Origin: Arthrobacter sp. StoSoilA2
Lineage (GTDB): Bacteria; Actinomycetota; Actinomycetes; Actinomycetales; Micrococcaceae
DNA length: 64,000 nt
Direction of reading: 5' to 3'
NCBI RefSeq assembly: GCF_019977195.1
Contig: NZ_AP024643.1
Coordinates: 682,001 to 746,000 of the forward strand
This document shows positions 31,729 to 40,746 of this stretch, one piece after another (the first letter of the stretch is position 1; each line of letters opens with the position of its first letter). The notes below the pieces were generated by a model. It was not told the DNA's origin. It ran no database searches and worked only from the letters and a program-made list of their open reading frames with translations. Both the position numbers and the translations under genes were made by a program.

Positions 31729-33192
31729 ATGAATAACACCACCCTTGACGCACCACAGGTGGCGCGTCAGACAAGTCAAAACCGGCTCAGCGGCAACATG
31801 GGAGTCGGAGAACTCGTCATGAACGTGCTGGCCTTTTCGTCACCCTTGGCCACGGTGGCCGGCACCCTTCCGGTCCTGCTGATGTTCAGCGGGCAGACAG
31901 CGCCTGCCATCTATCTGCTGGTTACGCTCATGCTGCTTATCTTCTCCGTGGGATTCGTCAAGATGAGCCGGAGTGTCCAAGGTGCTGGCGGTTTCTACTC
32001 CTTTGTCACGGCGGGCCTGGGCAAGCCGGCAGGTCTTGGTGGCGCCTTCCTCGCGCTGTTTGGGTACATCTTTATCGGCTTTTTCGCGCCATCATTCTTC
32101 GGGGTGACGCTTCAGGGGTTTGTGGTTAATACCCTCGGCGGGCCGGACATACCGTGGTACTGGTATGCGCTGGCCATTACGGCCGTAACCACCGTGCTGG
32201 CGTACAACCGCATCGACTTGTCGGCCAAGCTGCTCACTATCGTCATGCTGCTTGAAGTGGCAATCATCGTGGTGTTTGACGTCGTTTCGTTCTCGGCCAA
32301 CGGACTAGGGGCAGTGCAGAGTGCAGGGTTCGCCCTGCCGTCCATCACCGACGCAACCCTTGGCCTGGCACTGCTTTTCGCCGTTGGCAACTTCTTCGGG
32401 TTCGAAGCCACCGTTATTTACCGGGACGAGGTCAAGAACCCGGACAAGACCATCTCTCGCGCCACGTATTTGGCCGTGGCAGGCATCGGCATCTTCTATG
32501 CAGTGGCAGCGTGGGCCTTCATCGCCTTCTTCGGTGCGGATAAGATCCAGGCCGAGGCTGAGAACAACACGGTGAATCTCTTCAATGATGCACTCGTCGG
32601 CCTCGCGGGCAGGATCTTTGCCGATATCGCCGTCATCCTGCTCATCACATCGGTGCTCGCGTGCATGCTGTCCATCCAGAACATCGCAGCCAGGTACAGC
32701 TTCGCCCTCGCTTCAGACCACGCGCTGCCCAGATTCCTGGGCAGGGTCCATCCGAAGCACAAGTCGCCGTACGTTTCGGCGTTGGCTGTGGGCCTCATTT
32801 GGGCTGCGGCCACCGTGCTCTTCACTGTTTTGGGTGTTGCACCGGAAGCCTTGTATCCCATAGCTAGTGGAAGCGGCACCTTCGCTGTGCTGCTCTTGAT
32901 GTTCATCACCAGCTTCGCCGTTCTGGTGTACTTCATCCGCCGCCGTGGCTTGGCTCCGGAATCAATCTGGAAGACGGTCATCGCACCTATCATCAGCGTT
33001 CTGTTCCTTGGTGCCATCACCTTTCTGGCAATCGCCAACTACCCGGAACTCATCGGTGGATCGGCGGTCCTGACCGTCATCTTCATGACTTTCACCTTCG
33101 CGCTTTTCTTCGGCGGAATCGTCTACGCCTTCTTCCTGCGGACAAAGCGTCCCGACATCTACGCCCGCTTGGGGCGCCAGAGGATCGACTAA
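31729..33192 (+). CDS. APC-superfamily permease, paralogue of the one at 21115
   Basis: A 487-residue transporter with about 12 membrane segments, closely similar to the permease at 21115 throughout (LSGNMGVGELVMNVLAFSSP, FGFEATVIYRDEVKNPDKTI, identical C-terminal style). Differences concentrate in the N-terminus and in some loops, so the two may differ in substrate preference. ATG 31729 is chosen by match to the paralogue and by the GAGGATTAC leader. Last plus-strand gene of region 1; it converges on the minus-strand sugar operon. Confidence 0.88.
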   Translation: MNNTTLDAPQVARQTSQNRLSGNMGVGELVMNVLAFSSPLATVAGTLPVLLMFSGQTAPAIYLLVTLMLLIFSVGFVKMSRSVQGAGGFYSFVTAGLGKPAGLGGAFLALFGYIFIGFFAPSFFGVTLQGFVVNTLGGPDIPWYWYALAITAVTTVLAYNRIDLSAKLLTIVMLLEVAIIVVFDVVSFSANGLGAVQSAGFALPSITDATLGLALLFAVGNFFGFEATVIYRDEVKNPDKTISRATYLAVAGIGIFYAVAAWAFIAFFGADKIQAEAENNTVNLFNDALVGLAGRIFADIAVILLITSVLACMLSIQNIAARYSFALASDHALPRFLGRVHPKHKSPYVSALAVGLIWAAATVLFTVLGVAPEALYPIASGSGTFAVLLLMFITSFAVLVYFIRRRGLAPESIWKTVIAPIISVLFLGAITFLAIANYPELIGGSAVLTVIFMTFTFALFFGGIVYAFFLRTKRPDIYARLGRQRID

Positions 33193-33252
33193 GCCGGAAC
33201 GGGCGGGCCCGGCAGCGGCAAGAACTGATTGTGCAGCTTCGCCGAGCTTGCC

Positions 33253-33729
33253 CTAAACCGCCACCGTCTTCAGGTAACTCCGGATGCCATCAACCACCAG
33301 TTGGTGGTCCTCATCTGAGCTCAGCCCGGACACCGTGACAGCCCCGATTACTCCAGCCCCTCGCACCCGGATGGGGAACGAGCCGCCGGCGAGCGTGTAA
33401 TCGTCATGGGCGAGCCAGCCACCTCCCAGAGGGCTGTGGGTGCGGGCTGAGAATTGTTCAGTCAGCAGGGCAGTGCTGTGCTCGAACCGCAGCACGGAGG
33501 CGGACTTCCGGCGGATCCACTCCTCCTGGTCGGCTGTGGCTCCGGGCAGGATGCAACGGAAGAGCACAAGGTTGTGCCGGCGGATGTCAATAGCCACTCC
33601 GAATTCCGAGGCGATCGCGTGGTTGGCGATCAGTGAGCCGAGCCGCCAGGCGTCGTGGTGGTCAAAGCTTGCGAACACCAGCTCTTCTTCCTGCTGGCGC
33701 AACTCCACAAGGCGGGCAGATTCAGTCAT
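33253..33729 (-). CDS. UPF0303 / heme-degrading-domain (HbpS/GlcG-like) family protein
   Basis: A 158-residue protein of the DUF336-related UPF0303 family. Typical segments are AIDIRRHNLVLFRCILPGAT, WIRRKSASVLRFEHST and the C-terminal GGSFPIRVRGAGVIGAVTVSGL. Members bind small ligands or heme, and their enzymatic role is unsettled. Its start overlaps the stop of the upstream Gfo/Idh gene in ATGA. It is the last gene of the 12-gene minus-strand operon. Confidence 0.8.
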   Translation of the reverse strand: MTESARLVELRQQEEELVFASFDHHDAWRLGSLIANHAIASEFGVAIDIRRHNLVLFRCILPGATADQEEWIRRKSASVLRFEHSTALLTEQFSARTHSPLGGGWLAHDDYTLAGGSFPIRVRGAGVIGAVTVSGLSSDEDHQLVVDGIRSYLKTVAV

Positions 33730-34760
33730 TTCTTTGCACCTTCTTCTGAAACAACGGTGTCGGCGTCGTAGCGGAGCCCGATCTGTCGGCGGATCTCGTC
33801 CATAGCCGCCATGATCGCCATGGTCTCACCCGGCGGCAGGATGCTTCCAGCAGACTCACCGGCACGAATAAGGCGTTCCATCTCAGCTGCCTGGAACTGC
33901 ATTCCCCGGCTCTTCACGGGCTGGTCGTACCGCTCTGCAACAGTGCCATCAACCCCAAAGACAGTAAACGGAACCGGGTTGTACCAGGTGTGCTCGATGT
34001 CGATCCAGCCCTCTGTCCCGATGACCATGGCCCGGTTGGCGCTGGCGGCGTCGAGTTCACAGTCAACCAGGGCCTGCCGGCCACCAGAGTACTCAAAGAT
34101 GGCTGCGGTCTGCCGGTCAACACCGGTCGCCGTCATGGAAGCGCTGGCGCGAATGGTTTCCGGAGCACCCAGGATGTCGAAGGCAAAGGAGATCGGGTAG
34201 ATGCCCAGATCCAGCAGCGCCCCACCGCCAAGGGCGGGATCGTTCAACCGGTGCGCAGGGTCCTTGGGCAGGCTCTGGTTGTGGCTGGCCACTACCTTCC
34301 GGACCTCGCCGATGGCGCCTTCGTGGAGGAGTTCGCGGATGCGGACCATGTGCGGAAGGAAGCGGGTCCACATGGCTTCCAAGGCCACAAGGCCTTTGGA
34401 TTCGGCCAGGTCCACGATCTCCTGGGCTTCGCGGGCATTCATCGTGAAGGCCTTCTCCACCAGTACATGCTTTCCGGCGTTCAGGGCCAAGAGCGCGTTG
34501 CCGTGATGGAACGGGTGCGGCGTAGCGATGTAGACCACGTCAACCATCGGGTCCGCCACCAAGTCCTCGTAGCTGCCGTGGGCGGTCATCACTCCATGCA
34601 GCTCAGCGAAGGCTTTGCTCGATTCCAATGAACGCGAGCCAACGGCCTGCACAGTAAAGCCGTTTTCGTTCAGATCGCGCGTCTGGAGACCGGCAATAAA
34701 TCCTGTGCCGAGGATGCCCCAGCGGATCGTTCCATCGGAAGTGCCATTGCTGAGGGTCAC
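33726..34760 (-). CDS. Gfo/Idh/MocA-family oxidoreductase
   Basis: A 344-residue dehydrogenase. GTG 34760 is chosen because GAAGGAC precedes it and the Rossmann strand (WGILGTGFIAGLQTRDL) begins soon after. The catalytic-lysine segment is HVLVEKAFTMNAREA, with Ala in place of the usual Pro after Lys. The sequence style (EAMWTRFLPHMVRIRELL, LGIYPISFAFDILGAPE) resembles the trans-dihydrodiol/xylose-dehydrogenase-like branch rather than IolG. It is translationally coupled to the UPF0303 gene. Confidence 0.86.
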   Translation of the reverse strand: MTLSNGTSDGTIRWGILGTGFIAGLQTRDLNENGFTVQAVGSRSLESSKAFAELHGVMTAHGSYEDLVADPMVDVVYIATPHPFHHGNALLALNAGKHVLVEKAFTMNAREAQEIVDLAESKGLVALEAMWTRFLPHMVRIRELLHEGAIGEVRKVVASHNQSLPKDPAHRLNDPALGGGALLDLGIYPISFAFDILGAPETIRASASMTATGVDRQTAAIFEYSGGRQALVDCELDAASANRAMVIGTEGWIDIEHTWYNPVPFTVFGVDGTVAERYDQPVKSRGMQFQAAEMERLIRAGESAGSILPPGETMAIMAAMDEIRRQIGLRYDADTVVSEEGAKK

Positions 34761-34764
34761 GTGC

Positions 34765-35664
34765 TTAGTCCTTCGTCGAGTCAGAAAGCGGGTAGGCCAC
34801 ATACGCAAAACGCCGGGAGTCCGGCGACCAGCTGTTGACGTTGAGGGTACCTTGGCCGCCGAAAAGTGGCCATGAATGGAGGGCAGTGGTCCAGTCCTCG
34901 GTCGAAACGAGCACGACGGCGACCCTCAGGTCCGCGGGGTGTCCTACGGTTCCGCCGGGGAACCGGATGTAACTGGCGTACCGGCCATCGGGGGAGAGAT
35001 GGGGAAACCAGTCCACTGATTCGGATTCGAGGAGCCGCTCGAAGCCAGTGCCGTCCACGCGAATCCGGGCGAGCTGCGCGTGGCCCTGCCTGGACGTAAA
35101 GGATTCTGTGTTCAGATAAAGCCATTTCCCGTCGGGCGAAAATTCAGGGCCGTCGCAGTGGGCTGAGCCGACATCAAAGCGGCCGACATCTACGCTGGCG
35201 GAAGCACCGCCGTCGGACGCTATGGTCATCAGCCTGCCTGGCTGTGTGAAGTCTCCAGCTTTGATGCCCACGTACGCCAACTGCGCACCGTCGGGGCTGA
35301 CGCCATGGAGGAAATGGAAGAAGCCGTCGTCCTCGGTGATGCGCGTCGCCGGTCCGCCGGCCAGTAAAGCACGGTAGATGTGGCCGTCGTTCGCGGAGAC
35401 AAAGATGCCCTGGCCGTCAGGTGCCAGGACGTGATCGTTGTTCAGGTCCGGGACGCCGGTGAGCAAGATCGGCTCCAAGGAGCCCGTGTTCAGATCAAGA
35501 CGCCACAGCTTCCCATCCCCGTTGAAGATGAGTGAGCTTCCGTCCAGGGTCCAGTTGGGTGCTTCAAACAACACGTCGTCCGAGCTGTAGAGCAGCTCAG
35601 CCTGACCGTTGACCGACGCGATCCACACCTCGCAGCGCTGGCCGGATTGAAGGGTGCGGATCAC
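34765..35664 (-). CDS. TolB-like (PD40) beta-propeller protein, cytoplasmic
   Basis: A 299-residue protein made of WD40-like PD40 repeats; at least five units carry the APDG/SPDG/SPDS signature (for example SPDGAQLAYVG, FSPDGKWLYLN, SPDGRYASYIR, SPDSRRFAYV). There is no signal peptide, unlike true TolB, so it should stay in the cytoplasm. GTG start at 35664 behind AAAGGA. Proteins of this kind occur in sugar-catabolic operons, and some are oligogalacturonate-lyase-like, but no catalytic role can be assigned here. It lies between a TIM-barrel and a Gfo/Idh gene. Confidence 0.78.
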   Translation of the reverse strand: MIRTLQSGQRCEVWIASVNGQAELLYSSDDVLFEAPNWTLDGSSLIFNGDGKLWRLDLNTGSLEPILLTGVPDLNNDHVLAPDGQGIFVSANDGHIYRALLAGGPATRITEDDGFFHFLHGVSPDGAQLAYVGIKAGDFTQPGRLMTIASDGGASASVDVGRFDVGSAHCDGPEFSPDGKWLYLNTESFTSRQGHAQLARIRVDGTGFERLLESESVDWFPHLSPDGRYASYIRFPGGTVGHPADLRVAVVLVSTEDWTTALHSWPLFGGQGTLNVNSWSPDSRRFAYVAYPLSDSTKD

Positions 35665-35676
35665 GTCGGTCCTTTC

Positions 35677-36678
35677 TTATTCCTTGCTGCTGAAGGCGGC
35701 GTCGAAGGAGGTCTGGGAGGCGGGGAAGTCGTATTTCTTCAGGGCGGCGAGGGCTTCGGGGGCGCCGTGCAGGCGGTCCATTCCGGCGTCTTCCCATTCG
35801 ACGGAAATGGGTCCGTCGTAGCCGATCGCGGCGAGGGCCCGGAAGGATGATTCCCAGGGCACGTCGCCGCGTCCGGCGGAGACGAAGTCCCAGCCCCGGC
35901 GGGGATCGCCCCACGGCAAATGGGAGCCCATCACGGTGTTCCGGCCAGTGGGCCGGAGCTTGGTGTCCTTGCAGTCCACATGGTAGATCCGGTCCTTGAA
36001 GTCCCAGATGAAGGAGACAGGGTCAATGCCTTGCCACATGAAGTGTGAGGGATCCCAGTTCAGGCCGAACGCGGGCCGGTGTCCGATCGCTTCGAGGGTC
36101 CGGACGGTGGTCCAGTAGTCGTAGGCGATCTCGGAGGGGTGCACTTCGTGGGCGAAGCGGACACCGCATTCATCGAAGACGTCCAGGATGGGGTTCCAGC
36201 GGTCGGCGAAGTCCTGGTAGCCGGCGTCGATGACCTTTTCGGGGACGGGCGGGAACATGGCCACGTACTGCCAGATGGAGGAACCGGTGAACCCGACGAC
36301 GGTGTCCACTCCCAGCGCGCGAGCCAGGCGGGCGGTGTGTTTCATTTCTTCGGCGGCGCGTTGGCGGACGCCTTCGGGTTCGCCGTCACCCCACACGCGC
36401 GAGCCCACGATTGCTTCGTGGCGGAAGTCGATGGGGTCATCGCAGACGGCCTGGCCTTTGAGGTGGTTGGAGATGGCCCACACTTTGAGGTTGTACTTTT
36501 CCAGGATGGCGAGTTTGGATTCGACGTAGCCGGGTTCGTCCCAGCGCCAGGCGTCCAGGTGGTCTCCGGAGACCGCGATTTCCAGGCCGTCGTAGCCCCA
36601 GCCTGAGGCAAGGCGGGCGACTTCCTCGAAGGGGAGGTCGGCCCACTGGCCGGTGAACAGGGTGTACGGGCGGGGCAT
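35677..36678 (-). CDS. TIM-barrel sugar phosphate isomerase/epimerase family protein
   Basis: A 333-residue AP-endonuclease-2/xylose-isomerase-like TIM barrel. Metal-ligand candidates are Glu and His in FAHEVHPSEIAYD, FGLNWDPSHFMWQG, YHVDCKDTKL and the final Glu in PISVEWEDAGMD. The family includes isomerases, epimerases, IolE-like dehydratases and 3-keto-glycoside lyases. It is separated by one base from the Gfo/Idh gene upstream (36680-37888), so the pair should be expressed together, with the dehydrogenase providing the keto substrate. Confidence 0.85.
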   Translation of the reverse strand: MPRPYTLFTGQWADLPFEEVARLASGWGYDGLEIAVSGDHLDAWRWDEPGYVESKLAILEKYNLKVWAISNHLKGQAVCDDPIDFRHEAIVGSRVWGDGEPEGVRQRAAEEMKHTARLARALGVDTVVGFTGSSIWQYVAMFPPVPEKVIDAGYQDFADRWNPILDVFDECGVRFAHEVHPSEIAYDYWTTVRTLEAIGHRPAFGLNWDPSHFMWQGIDPVSFIWDFKDRIYHVDCKDTKLRPTGRNTVMGSHLPWGDPRRGWDFVSAGRGDVPWESSFRALAAIGYDGPISVEWEDAGMDRLHGAPEALAALKKYDFPASQTSFDAAFSSKE

Positions 36679-36679
36679 G

Positions 36680-37888
36680 TCAGGCTCCTTCAGTAGTGGT
36701 GCTGTTTGGCTTCGGGGAAAGTTGGATCAGTGAGCTTTTGGCTGCGGCGGATTCTTCGATCGCCGCGAGGACGTGCTGGACGTTCAGGCCTTCTTCGAAC
36801 GACGGCGAGGGCTGGCTTCCGTCCCGAATGGCCAACAGGAAGTCCCGGATCTGGTGCGTGAAAGTGTGTTCCCAACCGATGATGTGACCCTGCGGCCACC
36901 ATGCGCCCATGTAGGGGTGTTCGGGTTCGTTGACCAGGATCCGGCGGAAGCCCTGCTCCCGGACAGGGACCGTGGCATCAAGGAAGCCGAGCTCGTTCAG
37001 GTTCTCGAGGTCGAACAGGATGGTGCCTTTGTCGCCGTAGATTTCGAGCCTGAGGGAGTTCTTCTGGCCGGTCGCTACCCGGCTGACTTCCACCGAGGCG
37101 ATTGCCCCGGAGGCGAGGGTCAGCGTGGCCCAGGCGGCGTCGTCGACCGTGACATCTTCCGGGCCATTTGGCCCGGGGCGGCGGTCCACGAAGGTGTGCA
37201 GGCGGCCCGTGACCTCGGTGACGGCGTCACCCAGGAGGAACAGGACTTGGTCGATGGCGTGCGAGGCGATGTCGCCCAGCGCCCCGGAGCCGGCGGTTTC
37301 CTTGCGGAGCCGCCAGGTCATGGGGGATTCGGCGTCGGAGAGCCAGTCCTGGAGGTAGGCGGCGCGGACGTGGCGGACCGTGCCGAGCCGGCCTTCGGCG
37401 ATCAGTTCTTTCGCGAGCGCCAAAGCGGGGACCCGGCGGTAGTTGAAACCGATCATCGACTGCACGCCCTTCTCACGGGCGGCTGCGGCGGCAGTGGTCA
37501 TGGCTTCTGCCTCGGCGATCGTGTTCGCCAGCGGCTTTTCCACGAGGACGTGCTTGCCGGCTTGGAGGGCAGCGATGGCGATTTCGGCGTGCATCCAGCC
37601 CGGGGCGCAGATATCGACGATGTGGATGTCGTCCCGGGCAATGACCGACCGCCAGTCGGTGGCGGACTCGGTCCAGCCGTACTTTGCTGCGGCTTCAGCG
37701 ACGGCATCGGCGTCCCGGCCGACGAGGACTTTTTGTTCGATGGCCGGGACGTCGAAGAAGCTGGCCACGTTCCGCCACGCGTTCGAGTGGGCCTTTCCCA
37801 TGAAGGCGTAGCCGATGGCGGCCACCCCCAATGTGCGGGTAGGTTGCGGGTTGCCCTGGCTCTGGTCAGTGTGGGCGGGGGTGCTCAT
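36680..37888 (-). CDS. Gfo/Idh/MocA-family oxidoreductase
   Basis: A 402-residue dehydrogenase. The cofactor-binding start is variant (GVAAIGYAFMGKAHSNAWRN), the catalytic-lysine motif is HVLVEKPLANTI, and the C-terminal domain carries IGFNYRRVPALALAKELI and GDIASHAIDQVLFLLGD. The closest relative in the window is the 16044 gene. It sits in the middle of the minus-strand operon, one base before the TIM-barrel gene. It probably oxidises a sugar or glycoside to the keto form. Confidence 0.87.
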   Translation of the reverse strand: MSTPAHTDQSQGNPQPTRTLGVAAIGYAFMGKAHSNAWRNVASFFDVPAIEQKVLVGRDADAVAEAAAKYGWTESATDWRSVIARDDIHIVDICAPGWMHAEIAIAALQAGKHVLVEKPLANTIAEAEAMTTAAAAAREKGVQSMIGFNYRRVPALALAKELIAEGRLGTVRHVRAAYLQDWLSDAESPMTWRLRKETAGSGALGDIASHAIDQVLFLLGDAVTEVTGRLHTFVDRRPGPNGPEDVTVDDAAWATLTLASGAIASVEVSRVATGQKNSLRLEIYGDKGTILFDLENLNELGFLDATVPVREQGFRRILVNEPEHPYMGAWWPQGHIIGWEHTFTHQIRDFLLAIRDGSQPSPSFEEGLNVQHVLAAIEESAAAKSSLIQLSPKPNSTTTEGA

Positions 37889-37906
37889 GGTGTGGTTCCT
37901 CGTTAC

Positions 37907-39046
37907 TTACGGAGTTGCGGTTGCCTGGAGAGTTGCGGTTTCCGGCGCCCAGTCCTCCGGGACTGGTTCGGAGGCGGGCGCGTTGCTGGTGACGTCCACG
38001 AAAGAGCCGGATTCCACGGATTCGGAAATCGAGACCATGGTGTCCAACACGTGGTAGGCCAGTTCGCCGGTGGCGCGGTGCGGGGCGCCTGAGCGGACGG
38101 CACGGGCCATGTCCAGCACGCCCAGGCCGCGGCCGTTGGCCGGTCCTGTGGAGGGAATGATCTCGGGCTCTTCTGCGCCGGGGCGCCAGAGCTTGAGGTC
38201 GCCGTCGAAATAGTTCGGGTCAGGCAGCGAGAGCGTGGCCTCCGAGCCGGTGATTTCCACGAAACCCATCCGCTGGCGCGGGGACTCGAAGGAGAACACG
38301 CTGTGCGAGGACGCGCCGCTTTCGAACTGCGCCATCGCGGAGACATGCGTGGGAACCTCGACGGCGAATTCCTCCCCGGCCTTCGGACCCGAACCAATGA
38401 TCCGGGTCGCTTTGGCGGAGGAGCCGACGGCGGCCACCCTGCGGACCGAGCCGAAGGTCTGGATCAGTGCGGTGAGGTAATAAGGGCCCATGTCGAACAG
38501 CGGGCCCGCGCCGTGCTGGAACAAGAACGCCGGGTTCGGGTGCCAGGATTCAGGGCCCGGCGTCTGGAACGTGGTCATGCCCGTTAGCGGTGTGCCGATA
38601 TCACCGCGCTCGATGATGCGGCGGGCGGTCTGCAGGCCGGCGCCGAGGAACGTGTCCGGGGCCGTGCCTAGGCGCATCCCCGCGGCGTCGGCGGCTTTGA
38701 GCAGGCCAAGTCCGGATTCACGGTCCAGCGAGAACGGCTTCTCGGTCCAGACATGCTTGCCGGCAGTGACCGCGGCCGTTGCAACCTCGACGTGCGCTGC
38801 CGGGATGGTCAGGTTCACGATGATTTCGACGTCGGGATGGTTCAGTGCCAGCTCCGGCGCGCCGAACTCGGCGATCCCGTATTCCTTGGCCCGTACTTCG
38901 GCAGCCTCTTCGAAGAGATCCGCGATCACCAGGACCTTCAAATCCGGGAAGGTGGTGAGGTTGTCAAGGTATTGCTTGCTGATGTTGCCCGCACCGATGA
39001 CCGCGACACCGACGGGCCCTTTCCGGGTGGAGGGAGAGAAGCTCAT
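37907..39046 (-). CDS. Gfo/Idh/MocA-family oxidoreductase (module copy 1)
   Basis: A 379-residue dehydrogenase with AVIGAGNISKQYLDNLTTFP at the N-terminus and HVWTEKPFSLDRESGLGLLK as the catalytic segment. It is closely similar along its length to the gene at 43184-44341, which has the same SKQYLDNLT, EKPFSLDRESGLGLLKAADA and DTFLGAGLQTARRMIERGDI-type segments. Its start overlaps the stop of the TIM-barrel gene at 39043 in ATGA, exactly as in the second copy, so the pair is a duplicated unit. Confidence 0.88.
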   Translation of the reverse strand: MSFSPSTRKGPVGVAVIGAGNISKQYLDNLTTFPDLKVLVIADLFEEAAEVRAKEYGIAEFGAPELALNHPDVEIIVNLTIPAAHVEVATAAVTAGKHVWTEKPFSLDRESGLGLLKAADAAGMRLGTAPDTFLGAGLQTARRIIERGDIGTPLTGMTTFQTPGPESWHPNPAFLFQHGAGPLFDMGPYYLTALIQTFGSVRRVAAVGSSAKATRIIGSGPKAGEEFAVEVPTHVSAMAQFESGASSHSVFSFESPRQRMGFVEITGSEATLSLPDPNYFDGDLKLWRPGAEEPEIIPSTGPANGRGLGVLDMARAVRSGAPHRATGELAYHVLDTMVSISESVESGSFVDVTSNAPASEPVPEDWAPETATLQATATP

Positions 39047-39819
39047 GCCCCAGCCTCCTGGGAAATAGTTCCCTCGGCTGCCTGCGCGCTGGCTGCTGCG
39101 GTCAGGAATGCCAGGCTCTCGGTGATGCCCTCAAAAATATCGCCGGAGTAGTCATCGAACTCCACCACGCCAACTTCCAGCGATTTGGCTGCGGCGATGA
39201 CGTCCAGCACCGGGATGGTGCCCTGGCCGGCGGGCTGCTGGGCCTTGGTTTCCGTGGTGGCCGGTCCGTCCTTGATGTGGATGAGTTTCACCCGGTCACC
39301 CAGACGAGTTAGGAGTTCAACGGGATCCTGGCCACCCACGGCAACCCAGTAGGTGTCCACTTCAAGGACTACCTCCGGGTCCAGCAGACCCTCGAAGTAC
39401 TCCAAGGCAGTCTGGCCTTCGATGGTGGACTCCAGCTCCCACGCATGGTTGTGGTAACCCACGCGGATGCCGTATTCAGCGCCCTTCTTCGCAGCTGCGT
39501 TGAGTTTCGCCGCCGTGCCCTGGATAGTCCCGGCATCCTGCCAGTGCTCCGCCGGGAGGAAGGGATCAATCACGGTCGTGATGCCCAGTTCCTTGGCGGC
39601 GGCGAAGATCTCGTCCTGGTCCTGGCTCAAAAGCGGTGCGTGCCCGGAAGGAGCAGTAAGGCCGTTCTCCTTCAAGGCGGCCCCGAGTTCCTTGGCGGTG
39701 GCCACGAAGTTGTACGGTTCAACCTGCCTGAAGCCGATCTCGGCGACTCTCTTGATGGTTCCAGACAGGTCCTCTTGGATGGCGTTGCGAACCGTGTAGA
39801 GCTGGAGTGAATACGACAT
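39043..39819 (-). CDS. TIM-barrel sugar phosphate isomerase/epimerase (module copy 1)
   Basis: A 258-residue xylose-isomerase-like TIM barrel starting MSYSLQLYTVRNAIQEDL. Visible family features are VEPYNFVATAKEL, TAPSGHAPLLSQDQDEIF, VGYHNHAWELES, VVLEVDTYWVAVGG and LIHIKDGPATTE, which supply the metal-binding Glu, His and Asp residues. The paralogue at 44338 is closely similar. Its function is probably on the keto product of the overlapping Gfo/Idh enzyme, as in the 3-keto-sugar hydratase or lyase pathways known from the family. Confidence 0.87.
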   Translation of the reverse strand: MSYSLQLYTVRNAIQEDLSGTIKRVAEIGFRQVEPYNFVATAKELGAALKENGLTAPSGHAPLLSQDQDEIFAAAKELGITTVIDPFLPAEHWQDAGTIQGTAAKLNAAAKKGAEYGIRVGYHNHAWELESTIEGQTALEYFEGLLDPEVVLEVDTYWVAVGGQDPVELLTRLGDRVKLIHIKDGPATTETKAQQPAGQGTIPVLDVIAAAKSLEVGVVEFDDYSGDIFEGITESLAFLTAAASAQAAEGTISQEAGA

Positions 39820-39906
39820 TTGCGTTCCTTTTTGATGATCGCCCGGTGTTGCCCTGTGTTGCCCGATATTGCTTGTACTGGCTGTTGGCTCTAATTAACA
39901 GTGAAC

Positions 39907-40746
39907 CTACTTAACTGCTCCTGACGAGAGCCCTGCCACCAGATGTTTCTGGACCAGGATGAATCCGATCAAGACGGGCAGGCTGACCACAACCGAAGCA
40001 GCCATGAGTTGGTTCCAAAACACGTCCGATTCACTGGCGTAGGCCTTGAGCCCCAGGGACAGTGTTTTTGTGGCCTCGTTGGTGAGCACGGACGCGAACA
40101 AAACCTCGCCCCAAGCGGAGATGAATGAATACACGGCAACTGCGATGATGCCTGGCTTGGCCACAGGCAGGATCACACGGAACAGTGCTCCCATCCTGCC
40201 GGTGCCATCGATCATCGAAGCCTCTTCCAGTTCCTTTGGAATCGAGGCAAAGTAGCCGCTCAGCATCCAGATGGCGAAAGGCAATGTGAACGTCATGTAG
40301 GTGATGATCAGCCCGAGGTAGGAGCCCTGCAGCTGCAAGCCGGTCATGTTGCGGATCTGGGTGAAGATCAGGTACAGCGGCAGGAGGAACAGGATGCCGG
40401 GGAACATCTGGGTGGAGAGGACAGTCAGGCTGAAAGCGCGCTTCCCCTTGAACTGCAACCGGGCAATGGCGTAGGCGGCAAGGACGGCGACCGTCACTGA
40501 GCACGCTGTTGCGCAGACGGTGATGATGAGGCTGTTCTGGAAGTACTTGGCCAGCGGAACCGTGGTCCAGATGTCCAGGTACGGTGAGGCGGTGATTTCC
40601 CGGGGAATCCACTGGAAGAGCCCTGAGACATCCTTAAGGGGTTTCAAGGAAGTGGAGACCACCACGAAGAGTGGAACCGCCACCCAGAGCGACAGGATGG
40701 TCAGGACCACGTTCCTGAGGATCCGGAAGTTGCGTGTCTCAATCAT
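39907..40746 (-). CDS. Carbohydrate ABC transporter permease, MalG type
   Basis: A 279-residue membrane protein with six hydrophobic segments. The EAA loop that contacts the ATPase is EEASMIDGTGRMGALFRVIL. ATG 40746 is used because AAGGGAG precedes it; it overlaps the stop of the MalF-type gene by 8 bases. It pairs with that gene and the binding protein at 41816. No ATPase gene of this importer lies in the window, so a shared MsiK-like ATPase encoded elsewhere is likely, which is common in actinobacteria. Confidence 0.92.
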   Translation of the reverse strand: MIETRNFRILRNVVLTILSLWVAVPLFVVVSTSLKPLKDVSGLFQWIPREITASPYLDIWTTVPLAKYFQNSLIITVCATACSVTVAVLAAYAIARLQFKGKRAFSLTVLSTQMFPGILFLLPLYLIFTQIRNMTGLQLQGSYLGLIITYMTFTLPFAIWMLSGYFASIPKELEEASMIDGTGRMGALFRVILPVAKPGIIAVAVYSFISAWGEVLFASVLTNEATKTLSLGLKAYASESDVFWNQLMAASVVVSLPVLIGFILVQKHLVAGLSSGAVK

